DNA of 64,000 nucleotides from Pachyseris speciosa. Taxonomy: Eukaryota; Cnidaria; Anthozoa; Scleractinia; Pachyseridae. This document shows positions 21,045-31,460 of the stretch, piece after piece (positions within the stretch are counted from its first letter, which is position 1; each line of letters begins with the position of its first letter). The stretch spans positions 340,001 through 404,000 of the forward strand of contig JAEMWC010000620.1 in the NCBI GenBank assembly GCA_016490735.1, given 5' to 3'. A program made the position numbers and the translations under genes. The notes under the pieces were generated by a model, which searched no databases, was not told the origin of the DNA, and worked only from the letters and a program-made list of their open reading frames with translations.

Positions 21045-21846
21045 TGATGAAGAAGTAGCATACCAACGGACCAAGAGGCACTATTTGAGGAAAGTCAGGC
21101 AGGTTGTTGTCGCCACCCTCGAGGAAATTGCGCCGAATAATTCTGAGATGCTATGAAGAGCCATAAAAGAAAGCCAATTGGATGACGATGAGGACATGGA
21201 TTGTTCGCTGTTAGAAGCCTTAGCAGAATATTACGAGAATGCCAGTCACTGGAACAGCCGCAGGCAAATTCTTTCCATCTTTGCTGATAAGGTCAGCTTC
21301 AAAACCATTCAAAAGTGGATTCCAGATATAAATCGCTATAGATACAGCATTGCAAGACATCACCTGTTGCTCCATGGCAGAGGCGCTGAACTTCCTCTCC
21401 AAAAGCATGCCAGAATAAAAGTACCTCTGGATAAGCTCGACCATTTCTTGGAATTCATTACGAGTGTAAGAGTAGTACAAGACCTGCCGTTCGGGGAGAA
21501 AACCTTGAAGCTCTCTACCACTGAAATAAAGATCCCAAACGTCCTTCGAACCTCCATCCCAGAACAGATTGTGAAGCAGTATCAGAGTTACCGTATGGAG
21601 ACAGGATTCAGTTCACCTTTGAGCCGCAGTAGTCTTTGCAGGATACTAGATGTTTGTCCTGCCTCCATCCGCACCTCACTTCAGGGCCTAGACTACTTCT
21701 CAGCAGAAGGCGGAAAAGCATTTGACAACATGATTGCAGTTGTGGATAAGCTAGGCGACGTCTATGAACTTGGTCTGTCATGGTCAAGGGAACAAATTAG
21801 AAAGCTGAAACTGGCAAAACGTTACTTGAAAGGCGATTATAAGGTC
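21045..21846 (+). pseudogene. Middle exon of the transposase gene
   Basis: The frame runs from DEEVAYQRTKRHYLRKVRQ through a TGA near 21154 into an open stretch from 21178. It is helical and charged (RRQILSIFADKVSF, KTIQKWIPDINRYRYSIAR) with a C-terminal run ending LKGDYK. The next bases GTCAGT form a splice donor and the matching acceptor TTTCAG lies at about 22180. Conserved placement in the family suggests a DNA-binding or oligomerisation part; that is inference. Confidence 0.55.
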
Positions 21847-22185
21847 AGTGATCTTTCAAAGTATTTTCTATAACTACCTGACAAGAAGCCTTGTGGTGAT
21901 GATGATTAGAAGATGTTTTGACGAGTTCGCATTAGTGAGCGCCCTTTTCAAGTAATGCGCGCTTTTACATTCCAGTTTGCTTATTATGTAAACGATAAGC
22001 AACTATCAACGTGGTGTCCATAAAAGGACACGATGTTTCGTATTGACATGATTTAGTTTGTGTTCTTTTTCCTACTCGAGATACTGCAAAAAATTTCGAA
22101 GTGTGTTGTCGTACAAATGAGTGAGTCTTAGCACATGAAATCTTTATCTGGCGTGATTATGTGATGTTTGTGTCTCATTTCAGGT

Positions 22186-24121
22186 CCATGTATCGTCAGG
22201 CTCACGTGTCCAGACCATTGCAGGAGTTATGCCCTTAGTCTTGCTGAGGACACTGATTTTACCACCAAATGTAATCATCAGCATGATCTAGTTTGTGATA
22301 GATGAAGCCTGTTTCCGATTGTTATTCAAGAGGTAGAGTTCCAGCTAGAAAAGGCTAGGATTCCTCACGAAGACAAAGAAGAAATGAAGTTCGTGGTGGC
22401 GCAGTCCAAGAAGAACATCGGGGCTTGGAAGGCACACATATTACGTTCCCTCAACCAAGATGAGGCCCGCCTTGACATCCTGAACGCCTTAGATGACAGC
22501 TCTGTACCAGTTGTCCTAGACTGGGCAATGAAATTCATCCCAAGAAAATACAGAGAGAGCCAGGCAGACGGGTTTGGCAAGCGAGGTCTCTCATGGCATG
22601 TTAGTGTGGCAATGAGGAAGCTTGCTGGCAAGACCCTGCAGACCCTGACTCTTGTCCATGTGTTTCAGAAGAGTAACCAAGACAGCCTGTTTGTGTTGGC
22701 CGTCATCGATGATGTCATCGAAAAGCTGAAGAGTGCAATGCCTGAGTTGAAATCGGTGAGTTTAAGACAGGACAATGCAGGATGCTATCACAGCGCTGCC
22801 ACCATCCTTGGAGTGCGACAACTCTCCGTAAAGCACAATATCAGCATGCGAATGGATTTCTCAGATCCCCAAGGTGGGAAAGGACCATGTGATCGTAAAG
22901 CTGCTACTATAAAGAACCACATGCGATCATACCTCAACCCTGGTCATGACATCTCAAATGCAGAAGACATGAAATTAGCAATGGAGTCCAATGGTGGTGT
23001 ACGTGGTGTTGCTACTATACTCTGTGGTCCCCTAACCGTTCCGAAAACTGAGCATTTTCCAAAATGGGAAGGTGTCAGCCTTATCAATGACATCCAGTTC
23101 AAGGCAGAGGAGATGAAGGTTTGGAGAGCTTATGACGTTGGAGATGGTAAAGAATGATGTTCCTTATAGCGACTTTCCTCTTAAAGAAATGACTGAGCTG
23201 CCAACTCTTAACAAGACAAGCGACATCCCCAGTACTGATCTCTGGTTCTCTGAAGTCAAGCCAAGGCAACGCCATGTCACTAAACGCAACGACAGGACAA
23301 CCTCGTCCCCTGAGGACAGCAGTGAAACAGACGATGATACGCTTTTCACTTGTCCTGAAGATGGATGTGTGAAAACCTTCCAAAGGTTCTCATCCCTTCA
23401 GAAGCATCTAGATGGAGACAGACACAAGTACACCCTTGAGAGAGAGTCCTTACTTGACAAGGCAATGCTACGCTATGCTGAAAATATAGAAAGTGGGGCT
23501 GCATCCATCGAACAACATGTTGTGGCGATCATTTCTGAAGAATCAGCGGATGTGCCGCTTGCAAAAACGGGATGGGCGCTTAAGCATACTACTACAAGCA
23601 GACGACGATTAAGTGAAAAGCAAAAGAATTACCTCATCAACCTCTTTCTTTTGGGTGAGAAAACAGGGCAAAAAGCAGATGGCAGCGAAGTGTCAAAGTC
23701 AATGAGAAAACCACGCAATGCTTATGGATCGTTTCTCTTCCAGTCTGATGAATACCTGACATCACTGCAGATTACTAGCTTCTTTTCCCGTCTGGCCGCC
23801 AAGAAATCCATACAGATTTCATCAACCTAGAACCTCGCTGATGATGATGACCATGACGACTTGCTGTCTGCCATGGCCGAGAAGGACCTTGAGGAGATGC
23901 GTCAAGAGGTAATTAATGATATCTCAATCAAACACCCAATCACATTTGAATCCTATAACATCTGCGAAATGGCCGCCACATCAAAGCTTTCAAAGTTCTC
24001 GATAGCAATGTTACAGGACATCTGCAAGCACTACGAACTTGACACTTCAAATATAAAGCAGAAACGGAAGAAGCCATATATAGACTTGCTGGACGCATTG
24101 GTTAAGTCGTGCACGTGTTAA
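22186..24121 (+). pseudogene. DDE-like core and C2H2 finger of the transposase gene
   Basis: After a frameshift a Cys/His string (DHCRSYALS, KCNHQHDLVCDR-stop) leads to the core. The core carries VVLDWAMKFIPRKYRESQ, FGKRGLSWH, SLRQDNAGCYHS and MDFSDPQGGKGPCDRKAA, which offer two candidate catalytic aspartates (about residues 46 and 130 counted from 22384) and a third acidic position near 158-161. A one-base shift near 23150 leads to a C2H2 finger (CPEDGCVKTFQRFSSLQKH..RH), helical segments and, past a TAG at 23828, a C-terminal domain ending LDALVKSCTC. Catalytic assignment is by pattern only. Confidence 0.6.
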
Positions 24122-24303
24122 ACTGAACTGTTGCATAGTATATATATCATTCTCTTTATTTTGAAATCTTAATTGTCTTATTATTAATAATGACGTTTAT
24201 TACAATTCTCAAGGCACATTGCATTATTTAGGTGAATTACAAATGTATGTATACCGTAATTAATTTATTTATAACAATATTTATACAGGGTGCTCTCTCA
24301 GGT

Positions 24304-24726
24304 GTAAAAGGTCTATTAAGCCCCCGGGGACTTATTTAATTTCAGGACTCATTGCTCAGTGACGGAGTATGGGGTGGGGGCTATTAGAGAGGGGGGCTTA
24401 TTTCAAATCTTAAACCCTTCGTTTTCGTCTTTAAATAGTTTTTGTACCCAGCTCAAACAAATGCAGTGAAACTTTATTATTTAATACAGCAAACAAAATT
24501 TTGTGCAGAAAACAGTATTATGTGACTGAGCGTATATTTGTTTAAATACAAACCAACCGGGCGTCATAAAGTGGATTTCGTAAGAGGAATAGGAGGGACT
24601 AATTACAAAATCTCATGTCCCAAAGAGGAGGGGGCTTATTATAGAGAGGGGCTTATTACAAACGGGGGGACTAATTAGAGAGGGGGGGGGGGGTAATAGA
24701 GACGGAGGCCTTAATAGAGCTTTTAC
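24304..24726. mobile_element. 423-bp MITE
   Basis: The ends GTAAAAGgTCTATTAAgCCC and the inverted GTAAAAGcTCTATTAAGGCC define the insert, and GGT stands on both sides as a possible 3-bp duplication. The inside is G-rich with repeated AGAGGGGGGCTTATT motifs and encodes nothing. It lies after the transposase gene and before the right arm. Confidence 0.65.
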
Positions 24727-25191
24727 GGTAATAATGTTTTGAATGTATACTTATGAGCAATAATGGCTTACCTTGTTTAGAATAAAGAAATATATTTTTG
24801 TTCTATTTAGTGTCAGTACTGATTAAAAAGCAATTACTAATCTCACTAAACACCTGAGAGTTTCTCTTAAGTCTGTGATCATCCCAAAATGTCTGGGAAC
24901 TCTTTAGTAAAAGGAATGGGGAATGGGGAATCTTTAAAATGGAGTGTTTATTTTTCAAAGAAATAATCTTTAAAACGATGAGTTCATGCGTAAGGCGAGT
25001 TTGTCACCAGTGAAGTCGAAAGACAACCTGCGCAATTTCTTAACAATGACTGACTTGACTGTACTAAAATCGTTTTCCTTATATTTTGTCACATAAACGG
25101 GTCCAACGGACCGTTAGACGAGCTGTCTGCACTTGAACTATGTAAGACCACAGGGTGCGATCAGGGATGCCACTGGATGACGTCAAGTGCT

Positions 25192-25971
25192 TGTTGGGTG
25201 TCCTGTGGTGGTTGTGGTGACATGTGTTCACAGATCGACTTGCGATATGATTCGGAAGTTTATCCAGCCCAGGAGATCCACAAAGTTGCCGTTTTGAATC
25301 AAAACAGGTATGGATAACTTAAAAATGGAATTATCTTCCTTTTTATACGTCGTTCAAAGCGTTGTTATTAATTTACAAGTCAAAACAAACATGGATATTG
25401 TCTTGCTGTGTTTTGACCCCAAAGGTCAAATGAATACAATTTCACCACACTTCAAGAGCCTGAAGCGTCACGCACGAACATTTGCCCAAAGTTTTCCTTA
25501 TGTCAGTCTAAAAACCTTTATTTCAACATTGGATAACCTGCGTTTCGTAGTGTTTAATGATATAGCACATTCGCTATGACACTTTTTGTAAGACACACTT
25601 TTACTGACACAAAATATAGTCTCCGAGAATAAAATTATCTGAAAACTGTAGAATAGCTTGATTGCCCCGAAACGTGGTTAAACAATAGCCAAAGGCTTGT
25701 TTAATGAGGATTAGGAGCTATTTTTCATCGGAGGCGTTTCAATTATTTTACACAAGACCACTAAAGTGTAGCCAAAAGTCACCAGTGTGAGCGGCATATT
25801 CGGCGGTGTTCGGTAATTTGCATTTTTGTCCAAAATGAAACGAGATTTATCCAAACCAACTATATCATGGTTCTCAGAAGACATTACCCTTTCTAACTTG
25901 AAAGTATGAGCGAAATCGATTTTTCAAGGTTTGCCACCTCTTGTTTGATTTTTACGGACATCCACTCTTAA
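25192..25971. repeat. Right subterminal inverted arm
   Basis: The reverse copy of 18590-19386. Between this arm and the outer 40-bp terminus lies about 380 bp that differ from the corresponding left segment (about 860 bp), so the outer arms have been rebuilt by insertion or deletion. Confidence 0.85.
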
Positions 25972-26391
25972 AATGTTGCTTTCCACCTTGGAAAATATAT
26001 TGGAAAAAAATATTTATTTTCCAGGGTTTAATATTTGGTGTCCAACATCTGAAAAGTGGCACCTTGATTGCAAATTTTGTGATGGCAACTTTAGAAGATA
26101 TATAACCTTTCCAATGCTGGAAAGGAATATTTTTCCTATACTGCATGTACTGCAACAAAACACTACTTTATAGAACCAGTACTTTTCCAGCAACCACGCA
26201 AATACGAAAAAATACGGAAATAAAATCATAAGTGGAAAAATGTGGGGGGGGGGGGGTCATCAATGAAATATTGAATTAAGAGGGGGGTGCTACTTGCCAT
26301 TTTTAGACCTGAAGAGGGAAGACCAGGCAAAAATTTTCACCTATCAAAATATTTTTCCCTCCCCCCCTCTACATAAATAATGACCGGTCCC

Positions 26392-27115
26392 TTACGTTCC
26401 CTTTTTTTTAACTGCGTTATTTCTAATCTGAGACTTTTCTTCCGTTATTTCTTCAGGTGTTTATAGTAGAAGATCGTTTTGTCACAGGAGCTGTTTGGCT
26501 TTATTCACAAGCCAACAGTCATCGCCTTGGACTTTTCGATTGGGTGCAAGTGGGCGTATGGAAAATCAGGAAACCTGAAAGCCGGAATGCCGGAAAGTGG
26601 CGGTAAACCGGAAAGTCTAGTCAGAAAAGGAAAATTAAGTTTGAGCGAAATAGAATAGAATTAAAAGGAAAATAGTTTTTGTTTTATAATTTTGTTTTAT
26701 AAAGGTCGCAGACCCTGCAGCATTCCTGCTCCCGAGATTTTTATTACTCAATTTTTTTTCCACGGCGGCGGAACAATTTAAATTGATGTTATGTACACTT
26801 GCATTCTTCAGGTGTAAGCTGCAAATGATTGACAGCTGTACTCCACCTTTACTTTCAAGGCGTGAGAATATTTTTCCTAGATCATTGAAACAGGAAGTCC
26901 TGATAAGAAAAGGGAATTATAAATGAATGTTATGGATCGTTTTATTTTGCGGTATAACATCTTTGCCTCGCCATTCAGATCTCGTCATGATCAAACCCGA
27001 GAGATGGCAGGAAAGAGGTCAGCATAATTATTCTTTTTCGTGAACTACATGTATTTGTTCACACTTTCGTTTCTTGAAGCCCATCGCTTTAGAGTTTTAG
27101 TACACGTTTCTCAAT
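26392..27115. other. Gene-free DNA, possibly the Ngaro 3' remainder
   Basis: It starts with the TTA duplicate of the 8.7-kb element. I see no gene; short purine-rich repeats of the CCGGAAAG type lie at 26580-26625. If the 8.7-kb element landed in the Ngaro unit, its 3' terminal sequences should be here. Confidence 0.4.
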
Positions 27116-27990
27116 TTGAAAGGTAATTTTCGCGACTGGAAACAATATTCTCACGCCTTGAAAGTAAATACACCGAGCAGTGATTGTCAATTTGAACAGA
27201 AGAATGAACAGTTGACTTTAACTGATGAAAATAACTTAAAACAAAACAGAAAACGAAAGTGTTCAGATGAAACAGCAGACATAAAGAAAAGACGATTAAT
27301 TTCTCGACGTGAATACGAGAAAAAGAGAAGGGCAAATGAAAGTGAAGAATCAAGGCAAAAGAGGCTATCACAACAGCGTGAAAACAAGAGAAAGAAACGT
27401 GCCACAGAAACTGTTGAATCAAGACAAAAAGGCTAGCATGGCAGTCTAAGTATAAAGATAAAAATGTTAATGAATCTGTTGAATGTTAAGAAAAGAGACT
27501 GGGAAACCAACGTCAGTATCAGAAAGAAAAAAATGCAAATGAATCTGCTGAATGTAGAGAAATCAGACTGGCAAACTAACGTCAGTATCAGAAAGAAAAA
27601 ATTGCAAATGAATCCGTTGAATGTAGAGAAAATAGACTGGCAAACCAACTTAAGTATCAAAAAGAGAAAATTGGAAATGAATCCGTTGAATGTAGAGAAA
27701 ATAGACTAGCAAGCCAACGTCAGTATCAGAAAGAAAAAATTGCAAATGAATCCGTTGAATGTAGAGAAAATAGACTGGCAAACCAACTTAAGTATCAAAA
27801 AGAGAAAATTGGAAATGAATCCGTTGAATGTAGAGAAAATAGACTAGCAAGCCAACGTCAGTATCAGAAAGAAAAAATTGCAAGTGAATCTGTTGAATGT
27901 ACACAAAAGAGACTTCTAACACAACAAGAGTATCGCAAAAATATTGCTACTAACTCAACCGTAACTGCGATTGTTGCTTTTAAAAATTTG
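27116..27990 (+). pseudogene. Basic repeat protein, N-terminal type of Helitron/Pif1 proteins
   Basis: It begins MKGNFRDWKQYSHAL and passes into very basic sequence (KKRRLISRREYEKKRRAN). A frame change near 27431 and a TAA near 27487 interrupt the reading, but the same frame family then continues as RLANQ.QYQKEKIANESVECREN repeated seven to eight times, ending at TAA near 27994. Such RL..QR.YQ.....E...R arrays precede Helitron replication-helicase proteins in several animals. No Rep or helicase domain follows, so the assignment is tentative. Confidence 0.5.
27470..27900. repeat. 69-bp coding tandem repeat with dimer order
   Basis: The marker AATCCGTTGA starts at 27611, 27680, 27749 and 27818, exactly 69 bp (23 codons) apart. 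Alternate units differ (AACTTAAGTATC against AACGTCAGTATC), and the 138-bp pair at about 27600-27737 recurs almost unchanged at 27738-27875. This indicates a recent duplication of a two-unit block. Confidence 0.88.
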
Positions 27991-27994
27991 AAAT

Positions 27995-28360
27995 AAACTT
28001 GAGTTTTAGCCGTTACAAAATCATTTGTGTTTGAAATGCCAATTATTACATTTAACAACCCTTCAAGTTAGTTTTTCCCCAGTTCTTTGCAAACTAAAAT
28101 TTTTGCTTTCCCCTTCTCGAAGTTTACAACGCGAATCATATAACTGTAATACCTTACTGCGCAAAAGGGACAAAATAACAACAAAACAAAACAGTTTGTC
28201 TCATTTATTCAAACCGTATCAAATTTGAATGAAATCCCACACAAGTACGCATTGCGGACCTATTTTCTTAATTCCCTAACGTCATTATCCCGCCAGTCAG
28301 TCATGAGCTGTGGCGCCGTTGATGCTCATAGATCATCATGATCATATCTTTATAGTGATC
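27995..28360. other. Gene-free spacer
   Basis: AT-rich sequence without a recognisable gene or repeat. Confidence 0.45.
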
Positions 28361-28364
28361 ATGA

Positions 28365-28560
28365 CTAAAACACCACACGAGTACTACGAGTAACATACGA
28401 GTAACATACCAGTACATACGAGTACATACGAGTGACATACGGGTACATACACATACATACGAGTACCCTACAAGTAACATACGAATACATACGAGTAACA
28501 CACAGGTAACACACGAATACAAACGAGTAACACACAGGTAACATACGGTCAAACAAAGTA
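28365..28560. repeat. Degenerate 10-11-bp microsatellite
   Basis: ACATACGAGTA and variants (ACACAGGTAAC, ACATACGGGTAC) recur about 18 times. The long minus-strand ORF that crosses it is only a by-product of the stop-free repeat. Confidence 0.8.
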
Positions 28561-28570
28561 AAATACAAGA

Positions 28571-29137
28571 AATTGGATCTTTCTCCGAAATATTCGAATT
28601 GTTTTTACTGCTCGGTGTATTCATTAATTCTTGAAGGGTGCAGTGTGGGGAGAAATTAGCATTTGAGGGAGTGTGTGTTTGCGTGTGTGAAGGTGGCGGG
28701 GGGGGGGTATCTCTGGCTCCTGTCTGGTAATGCGATAGCGTAGGAAAGTAGATCAAACGTGCAGCGTTTTGAGAGGGAGGGGGTGATGGTGGTTGTTGGG
28801 AGGGGGGCGGGAGCTGGGCAAGTTGAAATAACTACCCGTGCAAAGACCTCCGGGGCGAAACAGGTTATGTATGTGTTACCTCCCTAATTTTCTCTTGGTG
28901 TTACTTATTTTATTATTGTTATTTTTTAGTTTTTGTCTTTTTTATTTTCACTTTATTTCTTATTATTACTTTATGTTATTACACCAATGAAGCCCCTCCC
29001 CCTTCCCCCCACCACACACGCAAAACCACACACCCTCAAGTCTCAAATGCTAATTTCTCCCCACACTACACCCTTGCATTAACAAATACGCCGAGCAGTA
29101 AAACAACAAATCAAAGATTTCGGAGAAAGATCCAATT
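28571..29137. repeat. Long imperfect inverted repeat
   Basis: The left arm (28571 to about 28705, AATTGGATCTTTCTCCGAAA..TGCTCGGTGTATT..GTGGGGAGAAATTAGC) returns inverted at about 28995-29137. About 290 bp of T-rich sequence lies between, and the arms differ by small indels. No coding capacity and no clear target duplication were seen. Confidence 0.72.
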
Positions 29138-29574
29138 TATTGACTCAGGGACGACAGAGAATCCCATCACCCCCCTTCTCTCCTCTTGCATTGTCTCACT
29201 AGCGTAATATCTTCCCATTTCAACGCCCTTTTTAACCAAAAAAGGGATTCCGTGATGAAGAACAAGATCTAAAGCAGTATTTGCTACTGTATCTAAAATG
29301 CCCTGCCCTTGGACAGGTCTTATTAGTGTCCCTGTTTCTGTGTTACGAAATTTGTTTTAGTTATTCCGCATTCAGCACATTTGCATTTCATCATTTTACG
29401 TCCATTTTGGTTTTCACAAAACGTTCAGAACCTGGAATACATTCTGATTGTTTCTTTTGCTTTACACAATATGATTTCACTATAGATTTGGGGACTGGGA
29501 CCTAATGGCGGGCGAACGTGTCCTCGTTAGGCTCTCCATATTTTTTTTGCTTTCTGGCTGCCACGTCCTGCTTC
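29138..29574. other. Gene-free spacer before the LINE fragment
   Basis: No domain recognised. A 74-codon ORF at 29281-29505 has no family features and is taken as chance. Confidence 0.4.
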
Positions 29575-30234
29575 AAGACAGCTATTGCACTCAAAGAGCA
29601 TACTAAGAACCTAACTAAAGTAGGATCTAGGATCAGAAAGTATTTGCCTCATCAATCTGCCATATCCCTTATCCACGCGTTTATCACTAGTAAATTGGAC
29701 TACTGCAACAGTCTTTTATACGGCCTTCCTGCAATTCATATGAATAAACTTCAAAGAGTTCAAAATGCTGCTGCGAGACTTGTCACTAACACTCCTCGCA
29801 TCTGTCATCTCACTCCTATTTTAGAAGATCTTCACTGGTTGCCCATCAAATACAGAATTGAATTCAAAATTGTGCTGCTAACTTTCAAGTGCCTCCATGG
29901 CCTTGCACCACAATATCTGATCGATCTTATTGCTATCGCTCCCCAGTCAAGATATAATCTTAGGTCCAGGAATGCAATTCTGTTGGTACCAGCCAAAGCG
30001 CGGTGCCTACCTACGCTTGGTGACCGAACCTTTCAGTCGGCTGCTCCGAAACTATGGAACAGTCTTCCGGCGGAGATCAGAAACATTCAGATCCTTACAT
30101 CTTTTAAACGAGCTCTCAAAACATACTTTTTTAAGATAGATAAACCGGAAATAACAATATATAATTATATATCCCATAAAAAAGTAGATATAAGGCAAAG
30201 AAACAAAATGATGGTCGAAAAGGGTAACTTCTAA
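29575..30234 (+). pseudogene. CR1/L2-like LINE, C-terminal RT fragment
   Basis: An open frame gives the region after the RT palm: ALKEHTKNL, RKYLPHQSAISLIHAFITSKLDYCNSLLYG, KLQRVQNAAARLV, LHWLPIKYRI, LTFKCLHGLAP, YNLRSR, RTFQSAAPKLWNSLPAEIR. This sequence of motifs is typical of the thumb and C-terminus of CR1/L2/Rex1 LINEs. The palm and endonuclease are absent, so it is a 5'-truncated insertion; the real left edge lies between 29560 and 29580. The frame reaches its natural stop at 30232-30234. Confidence 0.82.
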
Positions 30235-30239
30235 TGCCA

Positions 30240-30990
30240 TATATTACGGCGAGACATGACTAACGTTCTTTATTGGCAACACTGAAGCAAAGTAAAAATG
30301 GAGAAAACGGTTACAATACAGAAATAGAAATAATAGACGTGTACTGAAGCGGCTACCAAAAAAGTGGTATTCCCAAGGTGGCATTTCCAAGGTGGTAAGA
30401 ACAATGATAAGTTGTGATGAATTTGCAATTTTGTTAGACTCTGCAACAAAGTTAAGACATAAGTAGATACTCCTACGTAAGGGGTAGAACCAGAAGAAAA
30501 AAGTACAATCAGTTGAAGGTTCAGAACCCCTGCCCCACCCATTCATGCACTACTGACTTATTATTTAGACCTTGTAGACATTGTTTCTCTCACTTAACTT
30601 CTCATGGTTTTGAAAGTTATTTGTTGCTGAGCCAGCAAGCCAGAGCTTACTAATAAATGTAAAAAAAAAAATGGTTGTATTGAAATTTGGGGGTTAAATG
30701 TTGTACAGACGGAAGGTTGTATTCATATTTTTATGGATATTTATTATGAGGGGGCTTGGATCGAGGCAAGTGTATTTGTACTTCTTTGGGAAAATAGTTA
30801 ACAAATTTTCTTTATTATTTTTACCTTTTTTAGTTTTTGCATATTAATTCATTCATACCAGAAATCACAAGTGTTAGAATGGTAGATTCTCCACACCTCG
30901 CGATTCACACGTCATTTTGTTTAACCAATCACAGAAAGTGAATCGACCTCCTGAAACGAAGCGACGGTTTGCTTGCGACAGCGCTGTAGC
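30240..30990. other. Gene-free spacer
   Basis: Contains an A run at 30661-30671 and otherwise nothing I can identify. Confidence 0.4.
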
Positions 30991-30994
30991 TGTG

Positions 30995-31460
30995 GTGAAA
31001 GTGGTATTTGCGGTCAAGTTTAACAAAGTAATGGGAAATTTCTAGTCCGAACCTTAACTACATTCAAAACGGTGAAATGATTTTGAAATTTTGTTCATCC
31101 TGTCTCATAAAACCTTAGACCAAGTCAATGGATTAACGAGCACATGAACGCTGTGCGATACCTCGTTTGACTCTCTCGTTCCGCCACTTCGACTAGGTCA
31201 CCTGAAGATGTGTTAGACTGTGGAAAGATTTGTGTGGTGAAAGAGCTGTGGTGAAAAGCTGAAAAGGTCGCCAAAATGGGAGATTTGCCGTCAAATTCAA
31301 CTAAGTAATGGAAAATTTCTAGTCCGAAGCATAAAACTTTAGATCAAGTCAGTGGATTAACGACGTCCACGTCAACGCTGTGCAATACCTCGTTCGACTC
31401 CACTCTCCTTCCGACACTTCGACTAGGTCACCTGAAGATGTGTTAGACTGTGAAAATATT
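30995..31460. repeat. Tandem duplication, ~230-bp unit
   Basis: Two adjacent copies both run from TGTGGTGAAA through AAATTTCTAGTCCGAA, GTCAATGGATTAACGA and ATACCTCGTT to GACTAGGTCACCTGAAGATGTGTTAGACTGTG (about 30995-31225 and 31242-31452). They differ by indels and point changes. They are non-coding. Confidence 0.75.

Larger units (their letters stand above)
19942..24121 (+). pseudogene. Multi-exon zinc-finger/DDE-like transposase gene
   Basis: The segments at 19942-20598, 21045-21846 and 22186-24121 belong to one gene with at least one clear intron (21847-22185, AAG/GTCAGT..TTTCAG). Known lesions are TGA near 21154-21156, a frameshift soon after 22210, TGA near 22306, a one-base insertion near 23150 and TAG at 23828-23830. 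Similar proteins occur repeatedly in cnidarian genomes, which with the flanking inverted termini points to a transposase. The superfamily is not assigned. Few lesions over about 1000 codons suggest recent inactivation. Confidence 0.65.
17685..26391. mobile_element. 8.7-kb TIR transposon of unassigned superfamily
   Basis: The left end GGGACCGGTCATTATTTATG (17685) is repeated inverted at the right end (to 26391), with about 40 nearly identical terminal bases continuing TAGAGGGGG and AGGGAAAAA. TTA flanks both sides (17682-17684 and 26392-26394), a 3-bp target duplication. Longer inverted arms lie inside at 18590-19386 and 25192-25971. The centre carries one multi-exon gene on plus with zinc-binding and DDE-like segments. 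At least two smaller repeats have entered it. TTA duplication hints at a PIF/Harbinger-like target choice, but the protein does not look like HARBI1. It appears to be inserted in the 3' part of the Ngaro element. Confidence 0.8.

Noticed and set aside
19942..24121. Host zinc-finger gene
   Set aside because: The gene lies between matching inverted termini with a TTA duplication and carries several stops, so a transposon origin is more economical.
27433..27709. ORFs on both strands in the 69-bp repeat array
   Set aside because: They are alternative frames of the repeat; only the frame giving QYQKEKIANESVEC continues the upstream basic region.
28301..28756. 151-codon minus-strand ORF
   Set aside because: It is the translation of a stop-free degenerate microsatellite (CVTR.YS.V repeats).
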